From an uncultured Collinsella sp. (lineage in GTDB: Bacteria > Actinomycetota > Coriobacteriia > Coriobacteriales > Coriobacteriaceae), in contig CAAECP010000188.1 in the NCBI GenBank assembly GCA_900754385.1, positions 1-6,054 of the forward strand: a stretch of 6,054 nucleotides of DNA, given 5' to 3'. Below, piece by piece: positions 5,593-6,054 of the stretch (positions within the stretch are counted from its first letter, which is position 1; each line of letters starts with the position of its first letter). The notes beneath the pieces were generated by a model. That model saw only the letters and a program-made list of their open reading frames with translations. It ran no database searches and had not been told where the DNA came from. The position numbers and the translations under genes were made by a program.

Positions 5593-6054
5593 ATGACAAC
5601 CAAGTACACCGACGCGCCGCGCACGCGCGTCATGACACCGGCCGCGCTCAACAACGGCGTTCACGAAAACCATTCCATTGGACAGACCATGGCCATCGCG
5701 CCCAAAAAGGGCCTGTTCGACGACATTTCCATTCCTCAGATCATCGCCGGCGCCGCAGCAGCCGCCACGAGCGTCGCGCTTGCTTCCAAGATCGGTATCG
5801 CCGGATCGGTGATCGGCGCCGCCGTGAGCTCGGTCATCACCGTTGTGTCCTCGCAGGTCTACCGCCACTTTATCTCTGCCAGCGCCAAAGCCCTCAAAGG
5901 CACGCACGCCGGCGTCGACTACCCCGCCGGCGCCTATGAGCCCGTTGAATTTAATGCCGAGGAGCACCTGGGCGGCGCCGCGACTACGCAGGAGATGCGC
6001 CAGATTGCGGGGCGCGCGACCACGGCGCGCGTTGCCCCCGACAGCTTGCGCGCC
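5593..6054 (+). CDS. Predicted membrane protein of unknown function, C-terminus off the window
   Basis: The frame is open for 154 codons to the right edge. A polar N-terminus (1-46) with no signal peptide leads to a hydrophobic Ala/Gly-rich stretch at about 47-94 (IPQIIAGAAAAATSVALASK, then IGIAGSVIGAAVSSVITVVS). This could form two close membrane helices or a hairpin; the spaced small residues GxxxGxxxG-like suggest tight helix packing. After a short basic patch (RHFISASAKALKG, 91-103) the visible remainder is polar, acidic then Arg-rich, perhaps the start of a longer cytoplasmic or extracellular region. The IAGSVIGAAVSSVIT pattern resembles that of uncharacterised actinobacterial membrane proteins; I do not recognise a named family. 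C-rich third codon positions and the strong ribosome-binding site support it over the antisense frame. It diverges from nadE. Function unknown. Confidence 0.8.
   Translation, partial: MTTKYTDAPRTRVMTPAALNNGVHENHSIGQTMAIAPKKGLFDDISIPQIIAGAAAAATSVALASKIGIAGSVIGAAVSSVITVVSSQVYRHFISASAKALKGTHAGVDYPAGAYEPVEFNAEEHLGGAATTQEMRQIAGRATTARVAPDSLRA

Noticed and set aside
5446..5967. Minus-strand open frame of 173 codons at the right end
   Set aside because: The plus strand carries a strong Shine-Dalgarno site, a start and a hydrophobic segment with normal codon use; the minus frame is a Gly/Arg/Asp-rich shadow that also crosses the intergenic region.

Overview
The window looks like chromosomal DNA of a high-GC Gram-positive bacterium. 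GC-rich codon use, a large two-domain NAD synthetase close to the mycobacterial type, a Gly/Ala-rich membrane protein of a style common in actinobacteria, and a fermentative L-lactate dehydrogenase together suggest an anaerobic gut actinobacterium of the class Coriobacteriia (Collinsella-like). That placement is inference from protein style; there is no rRNA or marker gene.

Layout from left to right: (1) 1-848, minus strand, the N-terminal 282 residues of a DUF2974/Mbeg1-like alpha/beta-hydrolase that runs off the left edge; (2) 849-975, a short gap with a small repeat cluster and a strong Rho-independent terminator for ldh; (3) 976-1926, minus, L-lactate dehydrogenase; (4) 1927-2127, the ldh leader and promoter region with a 12-bp hairpin; (5) 2128-3291, minus, a class I PLP aminotransferase related to LL-diaminopimelate aminotransferase; (6) 3292-3409, a gap with a perfect terminator hairpin and a 13-bp palindrome; (7) 3410-5389, minus, glutamine-dependent NAD+ synthetase; (8) 5390-5592, a divergent intergenic region with several short palindromes and repeats; (9) 5593-6054, plus, the N-terminal 154 residues of a predicted membrane protein of unknown function that runs off the right edge.

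The four minus-strand genes point the same way but are not a tight operon. Each gap is over 100 bases, and there are clear terminators after nadE and after ldh. They are best read as separate metabolic units. NadE completes NAD synthesis, lactate dehydrogenase regenerates NAD+ from NADH in fermentation, and the aminotransferase belongs to amino-acid metabolism. The shared NAD theme may be coincidence.

I saw no mobile element, CRISPR array, tRNA or rRNA, and no convincing new multi-gene system. The points most worth a second look are the terminator or attenuator hairpin directly before the aminotransferase ribosome-binding site, the hairpin in the ldh leader, the loss of both fructose-1,6-bisphosphate-binding residues in the lactate dehydrogenase, the two poorly characterised edge genes, and the small repeat cluster at 865-908.
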